Source of the DNA: Flavobacteriaceae bacterium
GTDB lineage: Bacteria > Bacteroidota > Bacteroidia > Flavobacteriales > Flavobacteriaceae
Assembly (NCBI GenBank): GCA_002691645.1
Contig: NZIP01000027.1
Location: 144,655 to 208,654 of the forward strand
DNA: 64,000 nt
Direction of reading: 5' to 3'
The translations under genes and the position numbers were made by a program. The notes under the pieces are model-generated. The model worked only from the letters and a program-made list of their open reading frames with translations. It did not search any database and was not told the origin of the DNA. Shown here piece by piece: positions 28,603-37,724 of the stretch (position 1 is its first letter; each line of letters starts with the position of its first letter).

Positions 28603-29891
28603 TTTTCGTAAATCAAAAAGGCAAAAACCGGCAGGTAAATTATGAAACTCAAAGCAGTCCAAGGTTGAGCTGAGTAACCAGTGTAGAACAGGTAACTGAG
28701 AAATATACTTGCGCTCCAAACCACCACAAACTTCTGCTGATGTAATACTGCTAAAAACAATAGGGTTATCAAATACCAGGGATGAACGGTAGCAGTTGTG
28801 AACAAGTATAAACTCAAGATCAGCAGCGCATTTTTAAGGGCTTTGTCTGTTGAAGAATTTTTGATTCCAAGATAAAATGAGGTGAAAAAGACCATGGCTG
28901 AAACTGCGGCACTATGGGTTTTAATGAATTTATAGGCTGGATAATTAAAAAGATATTCAGCTGTAAATTTTCCCAGCTTGTAAAAACTTCCATTAAAGGC
29001 GAAATTGGAAAACCACAATTGTAGTGTTGCCCAAAAATTGGCAAGTTCATTCCCTTGAAAAAGAGGGAGTAATAAAACGATAGAAGAACCGCTAAACATC
29101 AGATAAAACCCCAGTTTTTTTCTTTGTTTAAAGGATTTCAAAAATAAGGGTAGAAACATCAGTGGAATCAATTTGACAAAAACAGAAAGCGACCAAAACA
29201 AGCCAGATAAGTTTGTTCTGTTTTTTTGAATCAGCCAGATGGCCAGGGCAAAGAAAAAGACCATAAGGCCTTCAAAGTGTAAATTCCCAACACCTTCAAT
29301 AATTACCAATGGATTTAAAAAATACAGCCCAATCCAAAGATTAGCCTTAGCGCCATTAATCAATTTTTGAAGTAGCCATAGAATACCCAAATCCGCAGCA
29401 AAAAGAACGGTTCGTAAAGCTTCAATTTCATAGGGATTGCAGAGGGCCGCCAGATAAAAGAAGAATTGATTAAAAGGAGGGTAATTGGAATAATTGTTTT
29501 GACTTAAACCTCCCATAATTTCATATAATGAATTCATCAAACGATTTGAATTGTACTCTTCTATGAGTTCGCTTGGAGTAAATTGGTAGGGATTAACACC
29601 TTCTAAAATCAGATGACCATCCCAGATGAATCTGCTAAAATCTTGAGATAATAAGGGCGTACTGTCGTAAAAAACAATTCTCGAAAGAATCCCTAGTACT
29701 ATAATTTGTCTAAGAGATAGGATGTTAGAGGCCCATAAATAAAGCGTAAAACTCAGAAAGTAGAGTAAAGAAAATTCAATTACTGCTGTTCTCTGCGTAA
29801 AATGCGCAAAAAAGGCGTAACACAGAACCGATAAGTAAGGGATGTAAATTTTAAGCTTTCGCAAATAGGGTAGCAAAGAATACGTATCCAT
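28548..29891 (-). CDS. GT-C type polytopic mannosyltransferase-like protein (GT87/DUF2029-like)
   Basis: 447 residues, about 10-12 membrane helices. The loop after the second helix contains SQDFSRFIWDGHLILEGVNPYQF, the acidic-RxxWDG...NPY pattern of lipid-linked GT-C mannosyltransferases, followed by NYPPFNQFFFYL. These enzymes use polyprenyl-phosphate sugars outside the membrane. It is the last gene of a five-gene minus-strand operon, overlapping the previous glycosyltransferase by 41 bases, and that operon also encodes a polyprenyl-phosphate-sugar synthase-like GT2 which could make its donor. Its 3' end overlaps the pseudouridine synthase gene. Confidence 0.75.
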   Translation of the reverse strand: MDTYSLLPYLRKLKIYIPYLSVLCYAFFAHFTQRTAVIEFSLLYFLSFTLYLWASNILSLRQIIVLGILSRIVFYDSTPLLSQDFSRFIWDGHLILEGVNPYQFTPSELIEEYNSNRLMNSLYEIMGGLSQNNYSNYPPFNQFFFYLAALCNPYEIEALRTVLFAADLGILWLLQKLINGAKANLWIGLYFLNPLVIIEGVGNLHFEGLMVFFFALAIWLIQKNRTNLSGLFWSLSVFVKLIPLMFLPLFLKSFKQRKKLGFYLMFSGSSIVLLLPLFQGNELANFWATLQLWFSNFAFNGSFYKLGKFTAEYLFNYPAYKFIKTHSAAVSAMVFFTSFYLGIKNSSTDKALKNALLILSLYLFTTATVHPWYLITLLFLAVLHQQKFVVVWSASIFLSYLFYTGYSAQPWTALSFIIYLPVFAFLIYENQRIILSVLSSWDVRRRQ

Positions 29892-31335
29892 AACCTATAA
29901 ACAACATTAAATGAAAACTGAATAATCCATAGTCGTTTAAAGGTATGGCAGAATACATGCCAAACAAAAAGTAAAGCATTAAACCAAATTCGAACATCAA
30001 TTTAGGGGAGAGTTTATTCGAAATGTATTGGTTTCCTTTCCAGCTATCGCTGATGCTTTTGATGTTGAATTTAGGGGTTCGAACAAATTCACTCTTCTTA
30101 CCAAGGTGCCCTTCGATAACTGCTACCGAATTGTGAAGCGATAGTCCAAGTGCTACAGAGAAGTACGCGAAAAATAGACGTAAATAATCGATAAAATTAT
30201 CAAATCCTTTGCCTTGATTCGTTCTATAAGTCCCGTAATAACAGAAGAATAGAATTATAGTACTTATGATAAAGAAACTCGTCAATTGAAAAACCCACCC
30301 CAATTCTGGAAAGGCTGCTTTAATGTAAAGCATGGGAACACTTAAAAGCGCCACAGTGAAAACAAACAAAAACACCGAACTGCTCAGAAGGTGCATGAGT
30401 GCATGAAATTTTGTTTTCATTGAAATATGAGAAGCACCTAGAACTCTAATGGCAGTCTTCTTGAAGTTTTCTGCTCCTCCTTTATTCCATCTAAATTGTT
30501 GTGAGCGTGTTGCAGAAATTACAACGGGTAATTCAGCAGGAGTCTCTACATCTTCTAGATATTTGATTTTCCAATTTTTAAGTTGGGCTCTATAACTCAA
30601 ATCTAAATCTTCTGTAAGCGTGTCGCCTTCCCAATTACCTGCATCAATAATGCATTCTTTGTTCCAGATTCCGGCAGTTCCATTAAAGTTGATAAAATGT
30701 CCTTTAGAACTTCTGCCTACTTGCTCTAAGGTGAAATGTGCGTCTAGCGCAAATGCTTGGATTTGTGTTAAAATAGAGTAGTCTCTGTTGAGGTGCCCCC
30801 ATCTGGTTTGAACGGCTCCTACTTGCTGGTCTTTAAAATAAGGCACGGTCTTTTTGAGCCAATCAGGGTCAGGAAGAAAATCAGCATCAAAAATGGCAAT
30901 GAGGTTTCCTTTTGCAATTTCAAGACCTTCTTTGAGCGCACCAGCTTTAAAGCCCTGTCGATTTGTGCGACAAATGTGAACGATGTCTAGACCTGATTCC
31001 TGCAGCTCAGCAATTATTTTTGATGTTTTTGAGATTGACTCATCCGTTGAATCGTCTAATACTTGAATCTCAAGTTTATTTCGTGGATATTCTATTTTAG
31101 CGATATTGTTAAGCAAACGCTGAAGTACATATTTTTCATTGTAGATAGGCAATTGAATCGTTACGTAAGGGATTTGAGTTGGATCAAACAAGTTGAATTT
31201 TGGCGCTGATTGCTCTGCTTTTTTGTACCCTAGGTAATTGATTAACAAATTGAGTTGAGAGAGGCTGTATAAAAAAATAAGCAGGAGGCATCCTGTATAA
31301 ATCAGGATAGCGAAAATAGACAAATTGTATTCCAT
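29851..31335 (-). CDS. Membrane GT2 glycosyltransferase, cellulose synthase-like
   Basis: 494 residues. N-terminal helix, then a cytoplasmic GT2 domain with VTIQLPIYNEKYVLQRLL, LDDSTDES, IFDADFLPD, QTRWGHLN and QQFRWNKG (the QxxRW motif of processive enzymes), then about four C-terminal helices. The group includes bacterial glucomannan- and glucosylceramide-type synthases. Product unknown; a glycolipid or short beta-linked chain is plausible. It starts 3 bases after the neighbouring GT2 gene. Confidence 0.88.
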   Translation of the reverse strand: MEYNLSIFAILIYTGCLLLIFLYSLSQLNLLINYLGYKKAEQSAPKFNLFDPTQIPYVTIQLPIYNEKYVLQRLLNNIAKIEYPRNKLEIQVLDDSTDESISKTSKIIAELQESGLDIVHICRTNRQGFKAGALKEGLEIAKGNLIAIFDADFLPDPDWLKKTVPYFKDQQVGAVQTRWGHLNRDYSILTQIQAFALDAHFTLEQVGRSSKGHFINFNGTAGIWNKECIIDAGNWEGDTLTEDLDLSYRAQLKNWKIKYLEDVETPAELPVVISATRSQQFRWNKGGAENFKKTAIRVLGASHISMKTKFHALMHLLSSSVFLFVFTVALLSVPMLYIKAAFPELGWVFQLTSFFIISTIILFFCYYGTYRTNQGKGFDNFIDYLRLFFAYFSVALGLSLHNSVAVIEGHLGKKSEFVRTPKFNIKSISDSWKGNQYISNKLSPKLMFEFGLMLYFLFGMYSAIPLNDYGLFSFHLMLFIGYGYVFFATLFAKA

Positions 31336-31338
31336 AGC

Positions 31339-32046
31339 TTACTTCAAACTGTACTTGAAAATCCAGCCCAGTATTTTTACCCCTGCAAATATAGTGCCTT
31401 TTACTGTACCCGACACCTTGGATTTACCAATTCTGTCTTTGTAACTGACTGAGACTTCGTCATATGTTATACCTTGTTTGAGCACTTTTAACTGCATCTC
31501 TACGGTCCATCCATAGGTTTTATCACTCATATTGAGTTTTTGTAAAGTCTCGTAACGTATCGCTCTAAAGGGTCCTAAATCAGTGAACTTTGATTTAAAA
31601 AACCACCTCATCAAGGTGGTGGCCAAGGCATTTCCGAAAATCTGTTGAGGCATCATTGAGTTTTTGGATCGCAGTGCTTTGGTTCGGGCTCCGACTACAA
31701 ATTTGACTTTTTCAGCTGCAATGGGCTCGATGAGAAGTGACATTTCTTCTGGATAGTCAGAGTAGTCTCCATCGAGAAAGACGACAATATCTTGATTTTT
31801 GGCTTTGGGCTCAATGTGCGCTATTCCTTTGAGACAAGCGTTTCCATACCCTATTTGTTTTTGATGTACTACTGTAGCTCCAGCCTTGAGAGCGACAGAT
31901 GTTGTTTGATCGGTCGAATTGTTATCGACCACAATTATTTCAGTAACATCTTTCGGAATTTCAGCAATAACTTTTGCTATCGATTGCTCCTCATTAAAAG
32001 CGGGTATAATCACCCAAACAGCCGCATTATTTTTTGTTGAGGACAT
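31339..32046 (-). CDS. GT2 glycosyltransferase, dolichyl-phosphate mannosyltransferase-like
   Basis: 235 residues, soluble. IIPAFNEEQSIAKVI, VVDNNSTDQT and VFLDGDYSDYPEE are the nucleotide-sugar and metal motifs of DPM1/GtrB-like enzymes that make polyprenyl-phosphate sugars. No C-terminal membrane pair is present beyond one weakly hydrophobic end (IFAGVKILGWIFKY). It overlaps the ferredoxin-type gene before it by 20 bases and probably supplies a lipid-linked sugar for the downstream GT-C enzyme. Confidence 0.87.
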   Translation of the reverse strand: MSSTKNNAAVWVIIPAFNEEQSIAKVIAEIPKDVTEIIVVDNNSTDQTTSVALKAGATVVHQKQIGYGNACLKGIAHIEPKAKNQDIVVFLDGDYSDYPEEMSLLIEPIAAEKVKFVVGARTKALRSKNSMMPQQIFGNALATTLMRWFFKSKFTDLGPFRAIRYETLQKLNMSDKTYGWTVEMQLKVLKQGITYDEVSVSYKDRIGKSKVSGTVKGTIFAGVKILGWIFKYSLK

Positions 32047-33508
32047 CTGTATTTAAACTGTAAGTGTTTCCTGTCATAAATAATGGATTCTTTAATTTTC
32101 CACTAGGAGAATCGTTTTCTAACCTAAGTACACCTCTAGGACAAACCGCTGAGCAAATACCGCAGCCAACGCAACTAGATCTTACAATATTTTCGCCCCT
32201 TTGGGCATAAGACTTCACGTCTATCCCCATTTCACAGTAGGTACTGCAATTTCCACAGGAAATACATTGACCTCCATTTGTAGTTATTTTAAATTTTGAA
32301 AAAAGCTTTTGTTGCATGCCTAAGATTGCTGCCATAGGACATCCAAAGCGGCACCATACTCGGCTTCCAAAAATTGGATAAAAGCCAGTCCCTACAACTC
32401 CAGAAAACATACTTCCGATCATAAAGGAATACGATTTCCGAAGTGTTTCACTTTGAAGTAAGAACAAATGTTTGGGCTCTGCGATTAGACCATAGCAAAC
32501 AAAACCTCCTAAAAGAATTCCAAACAGTAAAATACCATTACGCGCATCTTTTGCTAAAAATGATTTTTTGATTTTCAGCAGATAAAACAAGAGTAACCCG
32601 TTCACTGCTAAAATAAACCAGAGAAAATCTTGCCTTCTGATCAGGTATTTGGAGTAGTCACTTCTGAGATAGGAATACACCACCGCCACGGTCATCAAAA
32701 TGGCAAATCCTAGCACGACATGAATGAGCCATCGTTCCAATTTCCAGGCTTTTACTGATTTATCACTCAAATGTCTAAAGGTATCGCCTGCTGTTTCTGC
32801 AAGGGCTCCACATCCACAAACCCAAGAGCAATACCAGCGTTTACCAAATTTATAAGTCAAAATAGGACTGATGACAAATATGCTGAGTACGCTAAAGAGT
32901 AGTAATCCTATTCCCAATCCTCCTGAGCTCACGAATTGTTTGACCCTCCATCCTTCGAATTGATAATAGTTTAAGGGCCAAATGTTTTTAAAATCGTAAT
33001 AAGGTATATCGCCGTGAAGACGGGCCATAATCTCCGGAAGAAAAAAGGCAAAAATGAACTGAAAAAACATCACGCTCAACGTTCTGATTTGTTGATACGA
33101 ATTGCCTCGGTATTTAAATAAGAACTTGATTCCAAAGACGAGAATAGAAAAAGTATACAAACAACCATATACAAACCATTGCGTGGCCGGTTCTCCAGAT
33201 AAATTGGCGCTGAGTGGATCGAAAAGTCGAATGATTGGTTCCAAATACGAGCTGTAGAAATAAAGTAAAATGTAAAAGACGCACAAAATCAAACCTAAGA
33301 CCCAGGCAGTGAATCCTCTTGAGCTCAATTTGTTTTGATAAACACCGTTTTTGTGGTGTTTGTGAAGTTCATATCCATAGCCCACAACTCCTAAAGTCAT
33401 ACAGCTAAAGCTAACGATCAAAATCACCGTTTGTGCAAGGGATAAAATTCCACCTACAATTAGACTGGCAAGACCTATAATGCCTAAAGTACTATATATT
33501 TTTTTCAT
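32027..33508 (-). CDS. Polytopic 4Fe-4S ferredoxin-type membrane protein (NapH/YccM/FixG-like)
   Basis: The frame opens at 33571, but I choose ATG 33508 (MKKIYSTLGIIGLASLIVGG), which gives a normal first helix and a 17-base overlap with the preceding gene. About 493 residues with eight or so membrane helices. NapH-like Cys motifs occur in loops (WYCSWVCGCGALAE, VWCRFGCPMAAILG), and the C-terminus has two ferredoxin clusters, CISCGNCSTYC and CVGCGICSAVCP. Such proteins pass electrons between quinone or flavoprotein and periplasmic partners. The upstream gene is a pyridine nucleotide oxidoreductase, the obvious electron donor. Confidence 0.87.
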   Translation of the reverse strand: MKKIYSTLGIIGLASLIVGGILSLAQTVILIVSFSCMTLGVVGYGYELHKHHKNGVYQNKLSSRGFTAWVLGLILCVFYILLYFYSSYLEPIIRLFDPLSANLSGEPATQWFVYGCLYTFSILVFGIKFLFKYRGNSYQQIRTLSVMFFQFIFAFFLPEIMARLHGDIPYYDFKNIWPLNYYQFEGWRVKQFVSSGGLGIGLLLFSVLSIFVISPILTYKFGKRWYCSWVCGCGALAETAGDTFRHLSDKSVKAWKLERWLIHVVLGFAILMTVAVVYSYLRSDYSKYLIRRQDFLWFILAVNGLLLFYLLKIKKSFLAKDARNGILLFGILLGGFVCYGLIAEPKHLFLLQSETLRKSYSFMIGSMFSGVVGTGFYPIFGSRVWCRFGCPMAAILGMQQKLFSKFKITTNGGQCISCGNCSTYCEMGIDVKSYAQRGENIVRSSCVGCGICSAVCPRGVLRLENDSPSGKLKNPLFMTGNTYSLNTDVLNKK

Positions 33509-34802
33509 TTTTATACCTTTTGTAAGCCTTTTGAATGTCTTGACTGTAATCCTTAAAAAATTCAGGGTCAAAAAGGGCTTTGGTCATATTATTTACGATA
33601 AAATCGCTTGTCTTTTTTTCAATGAGCCATTGCTCAAACACCTCGTGTCTCAATCGAATTCCAAAACTGTTGATACCTAAGAAAGTGTTGTTGTTTTGGT
33701 CTAGTGCTATGGTTATCCATTTGTGATTAGTACTGTCGAGTACACATTGAAAATGGATTTCATTTTCTTTCTTCATTCGGTCTGAACTGACTAGGCCATA
33801 GGTTTGATATTCCAATTCAAAAAATTTAGCTGAATTGAACCAAGGGCCTGGGGCGTAAACTGAGGGTTCTAGGCAGAGGTGTCTCGCGAGGGTTTCTCCC
33901 ATTATACGCCCGGTGTACCACACGGCTTCAACATTTCGTCTGTCTTTAGGAGGCATCTTGTGTTGTGCACAATCTCCTATGGCAAAAACATCTTTGATGT
34001 TGGTTTCAAAATGAGCGTTAATCAACACTCCTTTGTCAGTTTCAATAGACGTTTCTTTGAGCCAATCAATATTTGGATGTACGCCGGTTGCAATGCCAAC
34101 TAGATCACAAGCAATGCTTTCGCCAGTAGTTGTGGTAACACCAATGACCTCGTTTTGCGTATTGACCTCTATTTTATCGAGACTGGTTTCTAATGCTAAA
34201 CCTGGGCATTCTTCTGCGATATACGAAGTGAGTAATTGGGCATCACAATCAGGTAAAACACCGTTCCAATACCATTTTTCTCTGATTAAAAAATAAGTGT
34301 TAATCGCTCTTCGCTGAAGCATCTCTGCCAGCTCTATACCAATTAATCCGCCGCCTACTAGTACTGCGTTTTTAGCATGTTTAGCATTTTCTTCGAGTTC
34401 CTGTAAATCATCTAAATGATAAAAACCTTGAACGCCTTTTGCATTTTGATTGGGCCAGTTGTAAAATGTGGGTTTAGAGCCTGTGGCAATGACCAAATAA
34501 TCATAAGAAGTTTCAAAGCTTGTACCCTCTTTTTTTAGTAGTATGGTTTTTTGAGTGGTGTCAATATGCTCAGCTCTAGCATGGATTAATTTGATATTGT
34601 TTTTTTCAAAAAACACCTCAGGATAGCCATAAGTATCCTGTAGTTTTACATCTCCCATAAAGATGTACATCAAAGCTGTTCTCGAGTAAAAAAGGGGAGA
34701 TTCATCAGAAACCATTTCAATTTCAAAGTCACTTAGCTTTCGAACCCATCGAGCTAAAGTAGTTCCGGCTATACCGTTTCCTATGATGACTAATTTTTTC
34801 AA
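33492..34802 (-). CDS. NAD(P)/FAD-dependent oxidoreductase (NirB N-terminal / rubredoxin reductase-like)
   Basis: 436 residues: FAD motif LVIIGNGIAGTTLARWV at the N-terminus, a second nucleotide motif NAVLVGGGLIGIELAEML near 145, and the FAD-closing motif DVFAIGDCAQHK. No disulfide CxxC active site is seen, so it is of the ferredoxin/rubredoxin/nitrite reductase type and not thioredoxin reductase. As first gene of the operon, coupled to a membrane ferredoxin protein, it likely feeds NAD(P)H electrons to it. Only 39 bases separate it from the divergent GH113-like gene. Confidence 0.88.
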   Translation of the reverse strand: MKKLVIIGNGIAGTTLARWVRKLSDFEIEMVSDESPLFYSRTALMYIFMGDVKLQDTYGYPEVFFEKNNIKLIHARAEHIDTTQKTILLKKEGTSFETSYDYLVIATGSKPTFYNWPNQNAKGVQGFYHLDDLQELEENAKHAKNAVLVGGGLIGIELAEMLQRRAINTYFLIREKWYWNGVLPDCDAQLLTSYIAEECPGLALETSLDKIEVNTQNEVIGVTTTTGESIACDLVGIATGVHPNIDWLKETSIETDKGVLINAHFETNIKDVFAIGDCAQHKMPPKDRRNVEAVWYTGRIMGETLARHLCLEPSVYAPGPWFNSAKFFELEYQTYGLVSSDRMKKENEIHFQCVLDSTNHKWITIALDQNNNTFLGINSFGIRLRHEVFEQWLIEKKTSDFIVNNMTKALFDPEFFKDYSQDIQKAYKRYKNEKNI

Positions 34803-34841
34803 TATCCCAAGATTATGGATTAAAGATAATAACTTTATAAG

Positions 34842-35831
34842 GTGCGTATCTTACTTCAAATACTATTGTTTTGGATTACTTTCGGTATTCAAGCTCAGGA
34901 GTTTTTCAATGGTGTGAGTTTTGTGGCAAGTAGAGCTCAATTGCAAAAAGAACAGCTCAAGCATTTAGCGGTGATTAATGTAGACGCAGCCGCATTGATG
35001 CCCTTTGCTTTTATGCCTGATGAGAAAGGTCCTGTCTTGAGATTTAATCGAGATAATCAATGGTTTGGCGAGACCAAAGCAGGCATCAAACAATACGGAG
35101 ACTTGCTTAGAGCTGAGGGCTATCAGTTGATGATCAAACCTCAAATTTGGATAAGAGGAGGCGTTTTCACAGGCACTATTGAAATGAAAACCGAAGCGGA
35201 TTGGTTAAAGTTTGAAGATACCTACCGTTCTTATATTTTGACTTTTGCAGAAGTCGCTGAAGAGCTCAATGCTTCAGTGTATTGCATCGGAACTGAACTA
35301 AAGCGCTTTGCAAGTAGTCGCACTGACTTTTTTTGCACGCTAATCGAAGAAGTTCGTCAGTTGTATTCAGGTCAATTAACCTATGCCGCAAATTGGGATG
35401 AATTTGAAGGCGTTTCGTTTTGGAATGAATTAGATCATATTGGGATTGATGCATATTTTCCTTTACTCGAAAAAGAAGAGGTAAGCTCAGAAGAACTTAT
35501 TTCAGCCTGGAACCCATGGCTAGAGCGAATTAAAAAGGTGTCTAGTACTAATTCTCGGCCAGTTTTATTCACGGAGTATGGTTATAGAAGTATGAAATAC
35601 GCAACGGCCAAACCTTGGCTTGTGGACAGAACCTTAACTGCGGTTGATTTCAATAATCAAAATGAGGCGTATAAGGCTCTGTATGAAGTGTTTTGGAAGG
35701 AGTCATGGTTTTCTGGAGGTTTTCTTTGGAAATGGTTTATTGACTATCCGCGATCAGGAGGAGCATCTGACAACAGATTTACCCCACAAAACAAACCTGT
35801 GGAAAGAATAATATCTCAGTATTACAATTGA
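34842..35831 (+). CDS. GH113-like secreted glycoside hydrolase (mannanase-type TIM barrel)
   Basis: 329 residues with a signal peptide ending near GIQAQ. Start is GTG 34842. TIM-barrel motifs include LMIKPQIWIRGG, YCIGTELKRF (acid/base Glu), IGIDAYFPL and LFTEYGYRS (nucleophile Glu), matching GH113 beta-mannanases and relatives. Family members cleave beta-1,4-mannan or mannose-linked glycans; actual specificity is not shown. The neighbouring operon contains mannosyltransferase-like genes, so a role in trimming the cell's own mannosylated product is an alternative to nutrition. Its end overlaps the convergent glycosyltransferase gene by 10 bases. Confidence 0.78.
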   Translation: MRILLQILLFWITFGIQAQEFFNGVSFVASRAQLQKEQLKHLAVINVDAAALMPFAFMPDEKGPVLRFNRDNQWFGETKAGIKQYGDLLRAEGYQLMIKPQIWIRGGVFTGTIEMKTEADWLKFEDTYRSYILTFAEVAEELNASVYCIGTELKRFASSRTDFFCTLIEEVRQLYSGQLTYAANWDEFEGVSFWNELDHIGIDAYFPLLEKEEVSSEELISAWNPWLERIKKVSSTNSRPVLFTEYGYRSMKYATAKPWLVDRTLTAVDFNNQNEAYKALYEVFWKESWFSGGFLWKWFIDYPRSGGASDNRFTPQNKPVERIISQYYN

Positions 35832-36544
35832 GATTTAATAAAGCGATTGTAATGAGATTTTAAGGTTTTTGGACCGAAACCGAAAAAATAGAAGGCGTGA
35901 ATCAAGGCGTAATGAAACTGTAACTTCAAAAAGCCGATTTCACGGTACTTTCGAGCTGAAGTGATAACTGCATCTTCAGCTATTCTAAAATTATACTGTT
36001 TGTATACTCTCGATATAAACTCGTTGTCTTCATAAATCTTATACCTAGAATCAAAACCTGAAAGTTCTTCGAAAACTTGTTTTTGGAGAAATAAGGTTTG
36101 GTCGCCACCACGGCAAACAAGGTAATTAAAGCGGGTAAAAAAAGCGAAAAACCTTAAAAACCATTTGTTCGAATCAAATTTTAATCTAAAACAGCCGGCA
36201 GATGCTTTTTGCAGAGTCTTCACAATATGCTCATCAAAACCTTTAGGCAGAAGAGTGTCTGAATGAACAAAATAAAGCACATTGTATTTAGCAATTAGTG
36301 CACCTGCATTCATTTGATGCGCTCTACCCTTTTTACAATCTACCCAAGTACATTTTGAATGGAGTTCAAGTTTCTCAATTTGGTTGAAACATTTTTTTTT
36401 GGTTTGATCTTGACTTCCTCCGTCAACGACGATAAGTTCAAAATCTTCCGATTTAATGGACTTGGCAACAGACGAAAGAACTTTTGAAATCGTCTTCTCT
36501 TCATTTAAAACAGGAATGATGATACTGATTCGGTCTTTTTTCAT
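35822..36544 (-). CDS. TIGR04283-type (arsenosugar-associated) GT2 glycosyltransferase
   Basis: 240 residues. GT2 motifs SIIIPVLNEEKTISKVL, VVDGGSQDQT and FVHSDTLLPKGF match the TIGR04283 group that accompanies arsenosugar biosynthesis genes. It is 13 bases after the TIGR04282-type gene, with which it is nearly always paired. No arsM or radical SAM arsS gene is visible in this window, so the arsenic link rests on family name alone. A role with another small-molecule glycoside is possible. Confidence 0.82.
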   Translation of the reverse strand: MKKDRISIIIPVLNEEKTISKVLSSVAKSIKSEDFELIVVDGGSQDQTKKKCFNQIEKLELHSKCTWVDCKKGRAHQMNAGALIAKYNVLYFVHSDTLLPKGFDEHIVKTLQKASAGCFRLKFDSNKWFLRFFAFFTRFNYLVCRGGDQTLFLQKQVFEELSGFDSRYKIYEDNEFISRVYKQYNFRIAEDAVITSARKYREIGFLKLQFHYALIHAFYFFGFGPKTLKSHYNRFIKSQL

Positions 36545-36557
36545 CGCTTTTTCTTGC

Positions 36558-37163
36558 TCAGAGGTTATTTAGTAAAGCTTCAAGTTTTGGTGACTTTTTT
36601 AAATCATCGACGGTGTCAATGTCATTTTTTTCATCAAGTAAAAGCACGCTTTTAGACGAAAGGTCTTTAAGGGTTTGAACAAGTACTTGATCTGTTCCCC
36701 AATCTTTATTCTCAAATAGCGACTTCTCCCAAAAAGATAGCCCCAATAAATAATAACCTCCGTCTTCAGTAGGTCCAATGCAGGTTTCATAGGATTCCAA
36801 ATTCTCAAAGGCTTTTTCAATATCTGTGGTTTGTAGATCGAAAAGATCTGCTCCGATGATTACGATTTTTTGATACCCTTTCTCAAAACCGATTTTTACG
36901 GCATTACTCATTCGCTCTCCGAGATCCTTTCCTATTTGAATTGCCTGTTCGAATTTATGTTTTTCAATTATAGGGTGTTTTTCAAGTCGATGTGAAAATA
37001 GCACCTTTTTTTCGGCATTAACAGATGATGCAATTTCAAGGGTGTGTTTCAGTAAGATTTGATAAATTTTTAAGGCTTTTTGTTCTCCAATGCTTTTTGC
37101 TAATCGTGTTTTAACCTTTCCTAAGTCTGGATTTTTAGCAAAAATTAACAGCAAACTTTTCAT
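36558..37163 (-). CDS. TIGR04282-type (DUF2064) nucleotidyl/glycosyltransferase
   Basis: The frame opens at 37202; I choose ATG 37163 (MKSLLLIFAKNPDLGKVKTRLA) because it shares a base with the rhodanese stop (TGATG) and starts at the family's conserved N-terminus. That gives 201 residues. KTRLAKSIG, IGADLFDLQTTDIEKAF and GPTEDGGYYLLGL are hallmarks of the DUF2064 GT-A fold, related to CofC. It is paired with the TIGR04283 gene in arsenosugar clusters of other bacteria. Confidence 0.83.
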   Translation of the reverse strand: MKSLLLIFAKNPDLGKVKTRLAKSIGEQKALKIYQILLKHTLEIASSVNAEKKVLFSHRLEKHPIIEKHKFEQAIQIGKDLGERMSNAVKIGFEKGYQKIVIIGADLFDLQTTDIEKAFENLESYETCIGPTEDGGYYLLGLSFWEKSLFENKDWGTDQVLVQTLKDLSSKSVLLLDEKNDIDTVDDLKKSPKLEALLNNL

Positions 37164-37669
37164 CAGTAAACCTTTTTTCCACTTTTTAAAAGCATGCCCC
37201 AAAACCTGTTGTAAGCATGGATGTTTTCTGTTTGTCGGTTATTCTCATCATATACTTCTAAACCTTTATTTTTCCATAAAAAAATACCACCGTATAAGTT
37301 TTTTACATTGGTAAAACCTTTTTTTAGAAGCACCTCTCCAAGATCTTCTGAACGCACCCCTATTGAACAATAAACGACTATAGGTTTATTTTTATCAACA
37401 TCATTGAGTGCTAAACTTTCTGAGCTAAATTTTTCCCCGATGAACTTTGCAGTTTTTATTCGGCTTACTTGATACTCTTCTTTTTTTCTTGAATCAAGCA
37501 ATAATAGATCATTGTTTTTAAGTTCTTCATTTAACTGATCAACACTAATATAGGGTACAGTCTTGTCGTTCAATAGCTTTAGCGTTTGATCAATATTTTT
37601 CTGTTGTTGTGCGTTCAAATTAAATAAACTTAAAAATAGAAGATAAAAGAGGCGACTTTTTGTATTCAT
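37163..37669 (-). CDS. Secreted rhodanese-like domain protein
   Basis: 168 residues with a signal peptide ending near NLNAQ. A single rhodanese domain has LLLDSRKKEEY, the active-site loop VVYCSIGVRS with catalytic Cys, and GGIFLWKNKG. Expected to carry persulfide sulfur or act in redox chemistry in the periplasm. It is translationally coupled (TGATG) to the two arsenosugar-type transferases and leads that operon. Confidence 0.87.
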   Translation of the reverse strand: MNTKSRLFYLLFLSLFNLNAQQQKNIDQTLKLLNDKTVPYISVDQLNEELKNNDLLLLDSRKKEEYQVSRIKTAKFIGEKFSSESLALNDVDKNKPIVVYCSIGVRSEDLGEVLLKKGFTNVKNLYGGIFLWKNKGLEVYDENNRQTENIHAYNRFWGMLLKSGKKVY

Positions 37670-37724
37670 GGCTATTAATCGAATTTAAGTAAATTCAGTA
37701 ACATTTAAGATTAAAACAGTTTTT

